The translations under genes were made by a program, and so were the position numbers. Under the pieces are notes generated by a model. It worked only from the letters and a program-made list of their open reading frames with translations. It did not search any database and had not been told where the DNA came from. A stretch of DNA of 64,000 nt. Origin: Parasponia andersonii (taxonomy: Eukaryota > Streptophyta > Magnoliopsida > Rosales > Cannabaceae). Positions 47,165-58,805 of the stretch are shown here, piece after piece. Numbering within the stretch: position 1 is the first letter of the stretch; each line of letters opens with the position of its first letter. The stretch is taken from assembly GCA_002914805.1 (NCBI GenBank), contig JXTB01000235.1, positions 509,634 to 573,633 on the forward strand. The letters are read 5' to 3'.

Positions 47165-48915
47165 TGTTGGTTTCAAAAACAATTTTTACAGCGGAAGATT
47201 GGCCTAGAGTCATTCAAAATTTTCTCAAAATAATTGACTATATAAGTGTATAGTATTAATTCATAGGAAACAGGAACATACAAAGAGAATAGATCTAATA
47301 CTTCTTGTAGCATATCCTAGCTTTCTTGTCTTCTAAACCACGATCTTCTAATACAAGCCTCAAGCACAATTAGATGAACGTGTGGGCATCGTGTACAATC
47401 TCTCAAAACTCACACTTTAAGTCATTACAATATTCTTAACACATGAGATTGTAAGAGTTTGTTCTACAGAAAAAAAAAGAAGATTCTTTTCTTTTTTCTC
47501 TCTAATTCATAGAGGCTCTGTAGAAAATAATACATATTCTCTTCTATATTTTCTACTAGATTTTGTTTATATATATATATATATATATATACAAATATTT
47601 GTTGATTAAACTATTTAATAAATAAATTAATTAATATATATATGTTTATGAAAACTAAAAAACGTAAGTTTTGTGTTTTTTAAACTTAAAGTTTAGATAA
47701 ATATGTTTAAATTCATTAATCTAATTAATTAATATATATCTAAATAAAATAAACTTTAGTCAGTTTCCCAATTTCTGTTTATCTAATTATCTTATAATTA
47801 GATATTTTTAAATTCAAAATTTAAATTAATTAATTAATAACAATTATTAATTAAATATAGATAAACTATTTATCTAGACAAAGTGTGTAGTAACAAAAAT
47901 AATGCAATATCTAATATAGTATTTGTAAGAGGAGGAATTGAGGACCTATAGACCTATAATTCAAGCTCCAATAAATTATGACAATTAATTAAACTCTTTA
48001 ATTAATTTGTCTAATTTATTAGTTCCATTATTACTCTACTAAAAATCTAGAATTGCATTCTTGAAATTATAGAATTAATTTTCTCAGAAAACAACGAGCA
48101 ATCCATCGATTTAATTATTACATGTAGTTCAATCCTCCATAGACAATTCATAATTGGAGCTAGGTTATATTTTGTTCATCTCTCTAATTACATATTTATC
48201 CTTGTGTACCATTGATTCTCTGATGAATAATTAATTTATAAGTCTATTACAAATTGAGTACTCAAACTGTTCAAGTCTTGAATCAATACATAAGAGAATC
48301 ATCTTTCTAGCATCCTAATGAAAGGAATGAATTCCATATCTGTAAGTTATGTTCCCCACTATTTATCTCATTATACTTCCAAGATACAAGTATTTCAATC
48401 TATTTAAAAAACAAACATTTAATAAGTATGTTAAAGAACATAATATTATAAACAAAAGCCTATAACTACTCGGGATTAAGATTGATTTACATATGATCAT
48501 CTAGTGACATTATTTGAACTCTCAACAGTTAACGGAATTTATGTGAGATTCAAATCATATTTGGTTTAGTCCTATGTAATCAAATTATATAAAGTACCTC
48601 TATTGTGATGTCAACACATCAATAGTCCAGATAATACTATTATATTCTCAATATTAATGGACTGTACTAATAATATTTTATTAAAGATCCCAAACATTAA
48701 TTAATTATTATGGACTATATTTAGTTTATTATCCATAAATTTAATCCTCATGTATATAACACTTATGTATTAAATTTGTGATCATATAAATAAACTAGGG
48801 ATTTTCTGAAATTTAAAGACATACCAATTATGTACAAATTCAAATAGAAAATTTTCATTTTATTAATTCAATAAATATCTAAAATAGATATACTTTTAGA
48901 GCATAAACCCTAACA
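47165..48915 (-). repeat. Right LTR (5' LTR on the minus strand) of element B copy 2
   Basis: 1751 bp, plus strand TGTTGGTTTC to CCCTAACA. Ends and body match the gapped LTR at 22336-23798. Followed by ATAAT (48916-48920), the same sequence as the TSD of copy 1. Contains a TATATA microsatellite near 47565-47592. Confidence 0.93.
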
Positions 48916-49914
48916 ATAATTCGCTGATTGCTTACAGAAATGGCAATTAAAGATAGTCAATTATGTAAAAGAAGTAATCGGGAAGTTCCTAGTACTGGCC
49001 GAGGTCACTAGCCATAAAGGCAGTAGGTGTGTGGCTCTTCCTGAGGTCGTCCATTTGTGTCTTCCCTCCTATTTTCTATAAGTAAGAGTCTCTAGACAAC
49101 TCTTTCATGAGTGACAGAAGTTGTAACTAAATTTTGTTAGTTTTTCAAAAAAGAATAGATTCATAAAATTAAGTGAACAATCATCTTTGGGTTCTTTGAT
49201 TTCTTTGTGAATCTAATGCAAAAACTAACTTGATCCTTTTCTGTGTAGTATATGGACACCACACTCTTGTGTGACTATACATAAGGATAAATTGGAACAT
49301 CAATTGGGTTTTGGAGTCGTTCTCTTGCTCATCTTGGATCAACAAGACATATGATTCTATAAACAATATCTAATATGTTATTATAAGTTTTGATAATACT
49401 CATGGTTGTTTTTCACTGCGTTATTTAAGAGACAATCTGTTGGTAATATTTTTAGGAAAATTAAAATTCAAAATTACTACTAGTTACTATTTTTCTCTAG
49501 TCTTTCCAACAGACACTAAGGTCCTCTCGTGACTCCCTAGTGCCACCCCACAAGCATTCTCTACGTACTAGAAGATAGCTTACTTGGCCCCCAGATTCCC
49601 ACTGTGTGCTGGGGATGGTAAAGAGCCAATACTATATACTCTCTTCTGAAGAGCATTTTGAGCTTTTAACCTATTTCGAAGAGGAAACATGATTTTTGCC
49701 AAGCAAACATATAGTCTTCGACCCTTCCTTTTTCTTACCCAATTTGTAAAACAAACATATGGCCTTAAACCCCTTTTTCTTACCTAATCTTGGAAATGAT
49801 CATATATATATGTGATCCTCTCATTGAGAAGATTGGGTATTTTCAACCCAGTTAGGAGCTAGACTTAGGACAAACAAATTCAATAATTCCATCTGTTTTG
49901 AATCACTGTATAAG
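48916..49914 (+). repeat. Segmental duplication, copy 2 (end of A LTR plus flank)
   Basis: This is colinear with 23799-24800: the last 596 bp of the A 3' LTR (ending CCAACA at 49511), TSD GACAC (49512-49516) and about 400 bp of flank. Because the flank beyond the TSD is shared, the two copies arose by duplication. Two insertions could not produce this. No gene is present. Confidence 0.9.
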
Positions 49915-52724
49915 TGACCACAGGTAAGCTCCTATGAGTAAGCTTTCATAGTTAGTTTTCTAGGCATACTCCTAGCATGAAAGAGGCTCCCACATAATGT
50001 TATACTATGCCAACCCATAGTGTTCAAAACTAGAGTCTAGCACGACCTAATACTTCGTATACATAATAAAGTCATCTCATGTCGCGTCGTGCTCCACATG
50101 AAACCGTACCCTCGTGCAAAATGGATTGCCCAACCTATTTCTAAGATTTTATTGAGATTATAATTTTAAAACTACTGTGGAGAGACTATATACAGGGTTG
50201 GTAATAGATCCACTATTTCTCAAAATCCATTGTTTTTTTAGAAAAATTGCAAGCGGATCAAATGTATAATATTTCCGTAAATTCATCAAAAAAAAAATCG
50301 TCAAGGTCAACTATTTTTCTATTTAAATTCTCAAATTTTGATCTAATACGTGCACATGCGACTTGACAGGCAAATAAAAAAGCAAAAATGCATAGCATAA
50401 TAACATAATAAATTTCTTTCTGACAACTTACAATATTAGAATCTTAGTATGCCTTACATCATCTCTCTTGATAAAAGCATAACTGGTTAGCTTCCATCAC
50501 CAATAAGCCTTTTTGTCTATATTTTTCACTTGTTTTTTTTTTTTTTTTGCTGTTGTTGTGAAGGTGGGCACCTTTTTCTTGTTTACGATAAATAAAGATA
50601 TACATACTCACTTTGAAAAAACAAATTTTTATTACGTATGTTTTGCAAACTCATTTGCTCTAAGAAATTCCCGTAGAATGTTCTTAAATATTGGATGTCA
50701 AGGACAGCGACGTGTTTTAGATGAGCCCCACTCAATTTTCTCTTTCCTTTAAAAAAGGTCTAATTATTCACATATATTTATAATTTTAGCTGAAATTAAA
50801 CAAAAAGTGCTCACTCAAAATAGAGAAAATACAAAATAGCCCTCACAAATTATACAATATAATTATAGCCGCCACTAACTAAAAATCTTAGCTCCGTCCT
50901 GGTGGATGTTGAATTCTCTTTCTCATCGTCTTGGCTATAATTAAAAATAGCTTAGACATTCTATGGAGGTGGATGAACAAATCTCCCTTTATTGAATTTT
51001 TCATCTGTAAACTTTTGTCTATTTGTTTTTTAATTTCAATTTTGTGAAATTATGCGTATTTTCTGAAATTATAAATTGTTATGCAAAAAAAAAAAAAAAA
51101 AAAACTGTGTTATTTCAATTTTGCATCCCATTTATGTGTGCACCCCACTTGGAGGTGCATTATTTATGCTTTCAGTCAATTAGACTTTTGTGAGCTAGTA
51201 GCCTAATGGACCATGTACAAAAATAAGTTATCCCCTGTGCTCGTGATCTAGTATCAAAAGCTTTTGGATCTTTTTCTAGACTCATCGTGAATTTATTCGG
51301 TAAGTTTAGATGTAACGAGTATACTTAACAGAAATTTATAAGTACATGACTAATATTTTAATTTAATTAAATAAATGTTTATTTTTTAAAATTTTATAGC
51401 TAAATGTCCATATATATATATTTACACATGTTTATCTACCAACTCAATTAATGTATTGAAAAAAAATTGTGCGTGGTATATAATATTTTATACTTAATAT
51501 ATAAGTATATGTACCAGATATTTTATTATAACATTTAAAAATAGATATTTATTTAAATTGAGCTTAAAATTCGGTCATTTTGCTGTAAAACTCTATAACT
51601 AATGTTTTAATAATCAAACCAGTTTTTCTAAAAATTTATGTGAGAAAACTTAGTGCTTTTGGCTTTTATTTTTTTTTTCCCCCTTAAGATGTGAGTTTCT
51701 TTTGTTTTGTTTTTGTTTTTTTGTTTTTCAAATAGTTGTATATTACTTGGTTTCTAAATAGCATATCTTGAAACCAATATCTAAAATTATTAATCTTTTT
51801 TTGACCTTACAAAATATTATAACTAATCATGACATAATTATAGGGACAAAATTTCAATAGTTTTTATAACGAGTCCTAAAAAAGTTTATATTAAAAAATA
51901 CTATTTTTGCCCAAATTACAACTACATCTGGGTCCAAATCCCATCTTCTAAAATAACCTGGCCTCCTTTATGGATAATCAATGGGCCTTCTCAAAGAATT
52001 TACCAAGGTCATATCCTTTGACGGTTCTTACAAAATATTAAATGAAAATAAAGAAGAAAATGAAAACCCAAAAATATAAAGAGACACTAATTTAAAAATA
52101 CAGGCATATTGCCCCTAATTAAGAAGTACGGTTTTAAAAATCTGGAATTTAATATGAAATTTTTTAAAAAAGGAGGGATTTAAATTGTAAAATCTTTCAA
52201 AAGAAAGAGTTAGAAAGGATGTGAAAACCTGATTTCATAGTAGATTCCACCAACGATAACTTATTGTAACTTGTCGTCACCTCCTGGTAAGAGTTAACAA
52301 GTCACCTAGTGAGTGAGTGATTGTTCGGTAACCTCCTTGGTTAGTAGGAATTCTAGTGGGTAATCGCTGGTAACTCGTCTACGCATTTGAGGTCTCAAAA
52401 ATGTAATGGGCAACAATTCATAAGTTTCATTATCGAAAAATGGAAATTACAATATGATTTTCTTAAAACTGGATATGAAATTGTTATTTTTAAAAGTGGG
52501 ATATAAATTGTGATATTTTTGAAAAAACTGGATTTTTCATAGTCCATCCAATAATTCTCATAGTCCATCCGATAATTTCAAAACCCTTCCGTTATCTGTC
52601 AAAGGAATAAACATGTCAAATAGTTTTCATTTTTTTCGGTTTTAATACTACTAGGCCTAATTTCTTTGTTAATCTTTACTTTTAATATTGTTGGTGTAAT
52701 AACCTATTCTTTTAAAGGGTAAAA
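49915..52724. other. Anonymous AT-rich intergenic DNA
   Basis: Nothing here is a supported gene. The first 200 bases continue the old flank of element A, including a CGTG/GTCGTGC stretch (50010-50150) like the dispersed repeat at 10910-11545. There is an A20 run at about 51085-51104 and a T-rich block at 51665-51730. Near 52130-52530 a phrase like GGATATGAAATTGTxATTTTT recurs, suggesting an old dispersed repeat. Short frames (for example 50513-50752) are low-complexity. Confidence 0.55.
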
Positions 52725-52744
52725 TGGTCATTTGACTAGATTTT

Positions 52745-52820
52745 AAAATATATATATATATATACATATATGTTCTCTCTCTCATCCCCCCTTTCCCCGA
52801 CTCACTCTTTCTCTCGCTCT
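52745..52820 (+). promoter_or_regulatory. Probable LTR promoter of element E (5' copy): TATA run and pyrimidine patch
   Basis: A run of TA repeats is followed about 25 bases later by TTCTCTCTCTCATCCCCCC and CTCACTCTTTCTCTCGCTC. TATA elements followed by a pyrimidine patch are a common plant core-promoter arrangement. The 3' LTR has the same layout (58835-58915). It is inferred from layout alone. Confidence 0.5.
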
Positions 52821-52853
52821 CACCGTCGCTCTCGGCCAAAGGAAGGCGGATGA

Positions 52854-53042
52854 ATGTCGGAGCCGCTGCAGCCACCGTCCGATCCACCAGACCAACGACG
52901 GAGTCCTCCCGTGCGGCCAACAAATTGTTCTGCCCGTCCCCAGTCACCGTCGTGCTCCGTATTACAGGAAAACGCCACTAATGGCCGTGAGGGATTTTCG
53001 ATTTCTGGCGACGATACCGACCATCTCAGGTCGCGTTCTTAG
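52854..53042 (+). other. GC-rich small ORF in the 5' LTR of E
   Basis: A 62-codon frame starts MSEPLQPPSDPPDQRRSPP, is proline- and serine-rich and lies in the GC-rich block after the probable start of transcription. The 3' LTR copy (58944-59141) keeps the frame open and the start codon, and encodes MPKPLQPPSDPPNHRQSPP and a similar tail. I do not know a function. GC-rich DNA with few stop codons may explain it. Confidence 0.35.
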
Positions 53043-54184
53043 GCTCGTTGGATTCATCTCGTCGAGAGAAACCTCAACGTATATATTTCACGATCCCATT
53101 TTGCCCGGTTTGAAAGTTGCCATTTTGGGTGCTTTGAGTTTTGAATTTTGGAATTCGATCCGACCGTTAGATTTCGTTTTTGCTGTCGTTTTTGGAATAT
53201 ACTCAGAAAATGGTGAAGTTTGATATATATATTGACTATATTTGGTGACCGGCATGAAAATCAAGATCTAACGGCTTAGATTTTATCTAGTTTTGTGTGC
53301 CACTGGTCCGATGTCGGCCCAGACCTGAATTGATCGAGTTATATGTCTAACTTAGCTATTTTGGACATTAGGAATTCAATGAAGAGGTCCGTTCATTGAT
53401 TAGAAGCTTTGTTGAGAAGTTGATGTTTCCCCAAGTGAGCAATCAAGGGCATGGAATTAATTCCTGACCCTCTGAATGATCATCCAATCAGCACCTCGAG
53501 CATTTAATAGCGTGGTTCTGCTATTCTAGTGAGGTAAGGATTCGGTTACCTCTCTTATATATTATTTTTGAATAAAACTTATTTTCTGCAACCTATGAGA
53601 ACAAACGTGATTTTAGAACTGTTTTAGATATACGTGGTGGAATTAAATTGTATTATGTATATTGGACTGCTCTAGGATTTTTCTGAGTGCAGGTTATTTT
53701 TTTTGATATGTTAAAATAGGGTCGTTATGCTACCCATTTTTCTACAAAATTTAATTAACCATTTTATTAAAAACAAGAGCATTATTTGAACTTAAATTAC
53801 TGCATGGCTACTTTTACATATCAGTTCAGAGTACACGTGTCATAGGATCACACATGAGTCCTAGGTTAGCATCGTGGAGTTTTTATAATGTTGCGATACA
53901 GCCCCACTGACAGTGTAGAGCCGTCAACCCACACGGGATATTTCTTCTGATTTCCTTCCCATTTGGCAGGCGTAGGCAATGCGGTTGCCCCTCCAGGTTT
54001 GATAGGCGACACACGGGTGTTCTCTCCAGTTATGGGCTAGGTGTCAAGCAGGTTGTATGGCAGACATAGTGCCAACACCCTGGTTTCCATTGATGAGAGG
54101 TGGTGAACTCATGAGTATGAGTGGATTTGTGTCATGTGTTTGTGGAATGATTGATTTTCCGATATCATGTTTTCTATATATGTA

Positions 54185-54221
<37 letters not shown>

Positions 54222-55051
54222 GACGACAAACTATTGATTTTGGATAACATAATTTTTATATATATATATATATTCAGTTATATATATATATGTATACAGA
54301 CTATCAACTTTAGAAATGAATATGTATAAATACATAAACATGGTTTTACAAAAATGTGTTTTTGGACTAAACTAACCATGTAGGGGCTTTCCATCACTAA
54401 AAATGTTTTTTTTTACATGAGGTAACTGCTCTCCTACTGAGCTCTCAAGCTCACCCCTCCTATTTTCCCCCCATTTCAAGTAATTGTTCATTCAAGTCAG
54501 TTGTCCCATTGGCTAGGCAAGTCGCTTGACTTATGCTTGCCATCCTATCCCTTTTTGGTTGGTCCTTCTACCTTGTTTTATTCTTTCTTCCTCATGTCTA
54601 TTCATGTGGCCAAGTTTCTTGTTCGTAATAAGTGATTGTATGAGGACGTATTTTTTACTATTCGAGGATTTGGGGTATAAATGGGACATTATTATTCCCA
54701 AGGAGCATATTTTAAAGTTTTAAGCATATGGAATTTTCGCGAGATTTGTAAGTTAAATTTTAGACATTCGGGTTAAAGATTTGAAAAATCTACTAAGTCA
54801 ACATTGCATTTCTCTTATACCAAGATTTGTATAACTTAACTATATTTTCCTGATATTAAATCGGTGTATCAATTTTTTATAAATTAAAATAAATAAGAAC
54901 TTCTTTTATACAGAATTTCAAACGATTTGAGGACTAAAATGAAAATCCAAGTACTTGATTTTCTCTGAATTTTGTAAAATTCTTTATATATATTAATTTA
55001 CACTCAAAATTACCAAAAAGTCATAGCCTAGGATTTGGATTGTGACAGAAT

Positions 55052-55063
55052 TGATATCAGAGC
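55052..55063 (+). other. Primer-binding site of element E (one mismatch)
   Basis: TGATATCAGAGC differs from the usual TGGTATCAGAGC by one base. It lies four bases after the 5' LTR end. Confidence 0.8.
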
Positions 55064-58000
55064 ACGGCTTCAGATCCGTCTTGGATCATGCTTGTATTAA
55101 TTTTTAGTGTTTTAAGATATTGTATAAATGGTTTTGACAAATGCCTCATACAACACTTAGGAACTGGCTAGATAAGTTACTTTTGCTCTTATTCCTTTCA
55201 AGTCCTCTCTTAAACCTCTTCAAGGTGAAATTTTGGTGTTTTTGGGATGGTGATTCCCCAAGAATTTAGTCTCGAATGTGTAGGGTTGACATGAGACTAT
55301 TGGTTTCCGCTCTTAGCATAATCCTTCATTTCGAATGGACGCTCATTCTTATACTCTCCCATCTATTCAGGTTGTAGGCTACATGAACCTCTGGGTTCTA
55401 AGGTAGCAATTCGGTATCTTGCACCTTAGTTGTTGTGTTTGACTATCTTGTGGGTTGTCTATATGTTGTCTCTCGGGTTTTGTTATCACTTTTGTTTTTA
55501 GCATTTGATTATGGTTGTATTTACTTGGGGATTTCTACTTGTGCTGCATTGGGTTGGTATTTACACTTTAACTGATGTGACTTGATTTTATTGGTGTTTA
55601 TTAGACTGAGTTGTTGCTTTCTTGGGATTGACATCTTCGTGATCACTTGATTTGGATGCATCGTGATTTGGTCCTACATCTAAATAATTATATTGGTAGT
55701 ACTTTTTACGTAGCATGCCCATTGATTAAATGATTAGTTTGGTGATTTATGATATTATTTAGCTATAGTAGTTTTATTTCTCTAGTTTCCTCAAGTTTCG
55801 TTACTATAGATCCTTGGTTGAGAATTCTTGAATTGTTAAGAGTTTTGTTGGGTTTAAAACTGGGTTATTTTGTTTTTGAAACCTTTAGAAATGCCAAGTT
55901 GACAATTAACGTTTTAAATAGCGTAGACTCTTGTACATGACCAAAGTGATAAGTTTGTTTTCAAAGAAATCATGAACATTTTAAACTTGAGCACTAGTTG
56001 GGTAAAAAAAAAAATCAGTACACTTTTTCAAATGGGTATTGTTTTAAACTAATTTGTTATTTTGAAATTAAGCATTGTGACATTACTAATTTATTTGTAT
56101 ACTAGTGAGATTTTATTTTACATTAGGTGGTGTATATTTGAAGGACCTCTAGGCCAATATAATTTGTTTTAGTAAATGTATATACATAAATCAAGTTTTT
56201 CAAGTTCCTTTTAAAACTTTGGCTTTAGTAGATTACTAAGTGTTTTTTCATAAGTATGTACGAAAAATGAATGTAAGTTACTTAAAAAGTTACTTAAAGA
56301 AAAGTTTTGAATAAAAATGTTCACAAGTCTGGTCACTTGGTGAACTTTGGTGTGGATTGAAAATAAATTTTGGGAAAAATCTTTAGCTTCACGCGTATAT
56401 TTGAAGGTTTATACTTGTGATTTTTGTAGAATATATTGCTTAGAGAATGGAAATTGATATGACTGCTTGGGTTATAAAATCCCTTATTTGGTGAAAATGT
56501 TAGAGTTGAAAATTTCGATTTAAATCTTGTAAAGCTTATCACATATGCCTGGTACGTTTGATGGTTTAAATTACGTGTTTCTTCTAAGCTTGCTTTGATG
56601 TGGGTTACCTTGTTGGCTAATACATGGTCCCTTGGTATTTGTTGGATTATTTTGTATAACGATTCATGTTACCTTGATTTTCTGTGATGAGAATAAAATT
56701 TCATTAGAATCATACAGAGCTTGTGTTAATTGGACTTTGAGCATGGTCTAATTAGTTTTGACCAATCTCCCAGTGTTGGGAAAAACTTGGGAGGAGAATG
56801 AAATCTTGTTTTTTAAATCAATAAAAGGCATTGAGTTTTATGCATTGGTTTTATGTTTGACAGGTCTTGAGTGGTGCATGTTAGTGTGTGACTTCCTTCT
56901 TAAAAATTTGGTTGTAGTTTCCAAATTTATGTAGCCTATATATATGTTAATTAGTTTATTATGTATAGTATAAATCTTTAATAGCTATTAATATTTATTT
57001 TGAACGATTAAGTGAGAATTGGAGTTTGTTTTACCTGCTTTGAGGAAATGTTTTGACAATGTTTCACACTTTAATATTTTCTAAATCACCCCAATTCCCC
57101 TTAAAAAAAAAGTGTGAACTTTCAAACTTTTTGAGAAACTTGCTTGATTACTTTGGAAAGTATTTTATAACTCTACAAAGAACACTGCATAGTGTTTAGT
57201 TATGATTTTGATTGAGGCCCAAATATTCTATTAGTTTCGAAAAAAAAAAATTGACCATAGTAATTTAAATATGGCCTTATTTGTTATTTTACCGAATAGG
57301 TGCAGTTTACATAATAAATGTTTGTTTGTTGATTGTGGGAAACATGTTAATGTCTTTTCATGCATTCCATATTTATTTTACTAAATAGTTACTATGTGTA
57401 ACTCAACTTAATAGATTGATACTTGAGACTATTAGAGATTTTCATCATATATGCATGGAATGAGACTTTTTCTAAATGTTGATGTTGAGTTGGATTTAAA
57501 TCCCTTATTTTGTTTAAACTATATATAGCATGGGTATTGTTATATGACTAATAATAATTGGACTAAGACTACTCATGGATTTTACTTAGAGTCATTAGAC
57601 TCTACCTCTATGTTGTGAAAGAATACTCAAAGTTCAGGTTTGGTTTACCTTTGGCTAGGGAGAAACCATATTATGAACTAGTGTAGTATTCCTACGTCCC
57701 AACACTTTTTAAATTCAATGTTTTTAAAAATATTTTTATTAAAAATTGAAATGAGGTTTCATGGGAGATAGGCGTCACTTAAGAATTGTACCAGATAGCT
57801 TATCCTATTAGAACCTTCTTTCGAGGGCGTTAAGTGTGGATTTCAGTTATCATGTGCATATTTCCAGGATATTGGATTACATCAATGGAGTTTTTCTTTA
57901 TATCAAAGACTTGTAGAATCTTTAGATCAGCATTGCTTTGGTTTTCTTTAATGAGATTTTACACTAGATAAGAGATTTGAAATGTTTTTGAAATTTCTCA

Positions 58001-58792
58001 TATTTGGATGCTTGCATTTGAGATTTAAGTTTGCACTAATGTTTTATATTGGTAATTTCCTATTTGGGTGTTTTAGTCTTGTCCTTGACTAGAAGTGGTT
58101 TGTATTTGGTATTATTCCTCGCTCTAATCGGAGAGCAGAAAAAGGTTGTGAACCATTGAACTCCCTTTATAACCTTCGATCTCTAAACTCATTCGACTTG
58201 TGTGGTGTAACACAAGGATCTTTGTACTTCATCTTAAACTATATTCGATCACGTTCTGTGCATATAAAAGAGACTCTTGTTAGAGTCATTGACTCAAATA
58301 TTGTCTAGGACCGGGAACTAGTTGCAGACAAATGGGTATGTTCTAGGACATTGTTGATCTACTATGATCAAGGGAACGGTATTCTTATATCTGACGTTTG
58401 GTCTGTTGTTCTAGTTTGGTGCCTTACATTCAGTATTCAGAGTCATGTGTTTAAGCTTCTAGCAATGGTTAGTATTGTTATCTTTTTATTACTCATATCC
58501 TTGAGGTTGTCGTTTCTAACTATGATTGTAGATATTCTTATAACTATTGTTGAGCCATCTTATAATTTTGACCTCTCCATATGCGTCTTTATACCATACC
58601 ATAGTATGGTACAGTATTTCGGCGTGACTTTGATGCTAAGTGGGGACTGTTTGTTTCATACTTTTGTTAACTCACGTTCGATTTAACACTCTTAAATTAT
58701 GTATTCGAGTGTGCTCTACACTTCCACCGACTATATCTCTGGATCTGTTCTTACTCTCGGTCTGTATTTGAATTTCAGGGTGAAATTCCTAT
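55064..58792 (+). other. Non-coding internal region of element E
   Basis: Frames are short, AT-rich and lack any Gag, RT, RNase H or integrase motif on either strand. The longest frame (58351-58686, 111 codons) has several hydrophobic segments but no similarity I recognise. No zinc knuckle, DSG, YVDD/FIDD or DDE signature is visible. This supports a long-standing non-autonomous element. A broken coding copy would still show some of these signatures. Confidence 0.7.
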
Positions 58793-58805
58793 AAGGAGGG
58801 GAGAA
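58793..58805 (+). other. Polypurine tract of element E
   Basis: AAGGAGGGGAGAA lies directly before the 3' LTR start TGTCATTTGACC. Confidence 0.9.

Larger units (their letters stand above)
24800..48915 (-). mobile_element. Element B copy 2: Ty1/copia element, minus strand, interrupted by C and D
   Basis: On the plus strand the order is a left LTR fragment (24800-25065, then 41649-41656 after the C insertion), polypurine tract, pol, gag, leader, primer site and right LTR (47165-48915). The order of domains on the minus strand (Gag, protease, integrase, RT, RNase H) is that of copia. The element without insertions would be about 9.0 kb. The left LTR lacks its beginning: it starts abruptly at CATTCTCAATG, at the end of the duplicated flank. 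The right LTR is followed by ATAAT, the same TSD as copy 1. Stops in gag, protease, integrase and RNase H show it is dead. Confidence 0.88.
52725..55047 (+). repeat. 5' LTR of element E
   Basis: It is about 2.3 kb, colinear with 58806-61104, and ends ATTGTGACA four bases before the primer site. It contains a TATA run (52750-52768), a CT-rich stretch (52770-52820), then a GC-rich block, the usual layout of a plant promoter and transcript start. TA microsatellites lie at 54180-54215 and 54258-54290. Confidence 0.92.

Noticed and set aside
51085-51104. A20 run as the tail of a LINE, SINE or processed pseudogene
   Set aside because: No coding or SINE-like sequence is recognisable upstream, and no target duplication is visible on both sides.
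58351-58686. 111-codon hydrophobic frame in the internal region of E, considered as an env-like gene
   Set aside because: No signal peptide followed by a normal domain, no similarity recognised, and the hydrophobicity follows from T-rich DNA.
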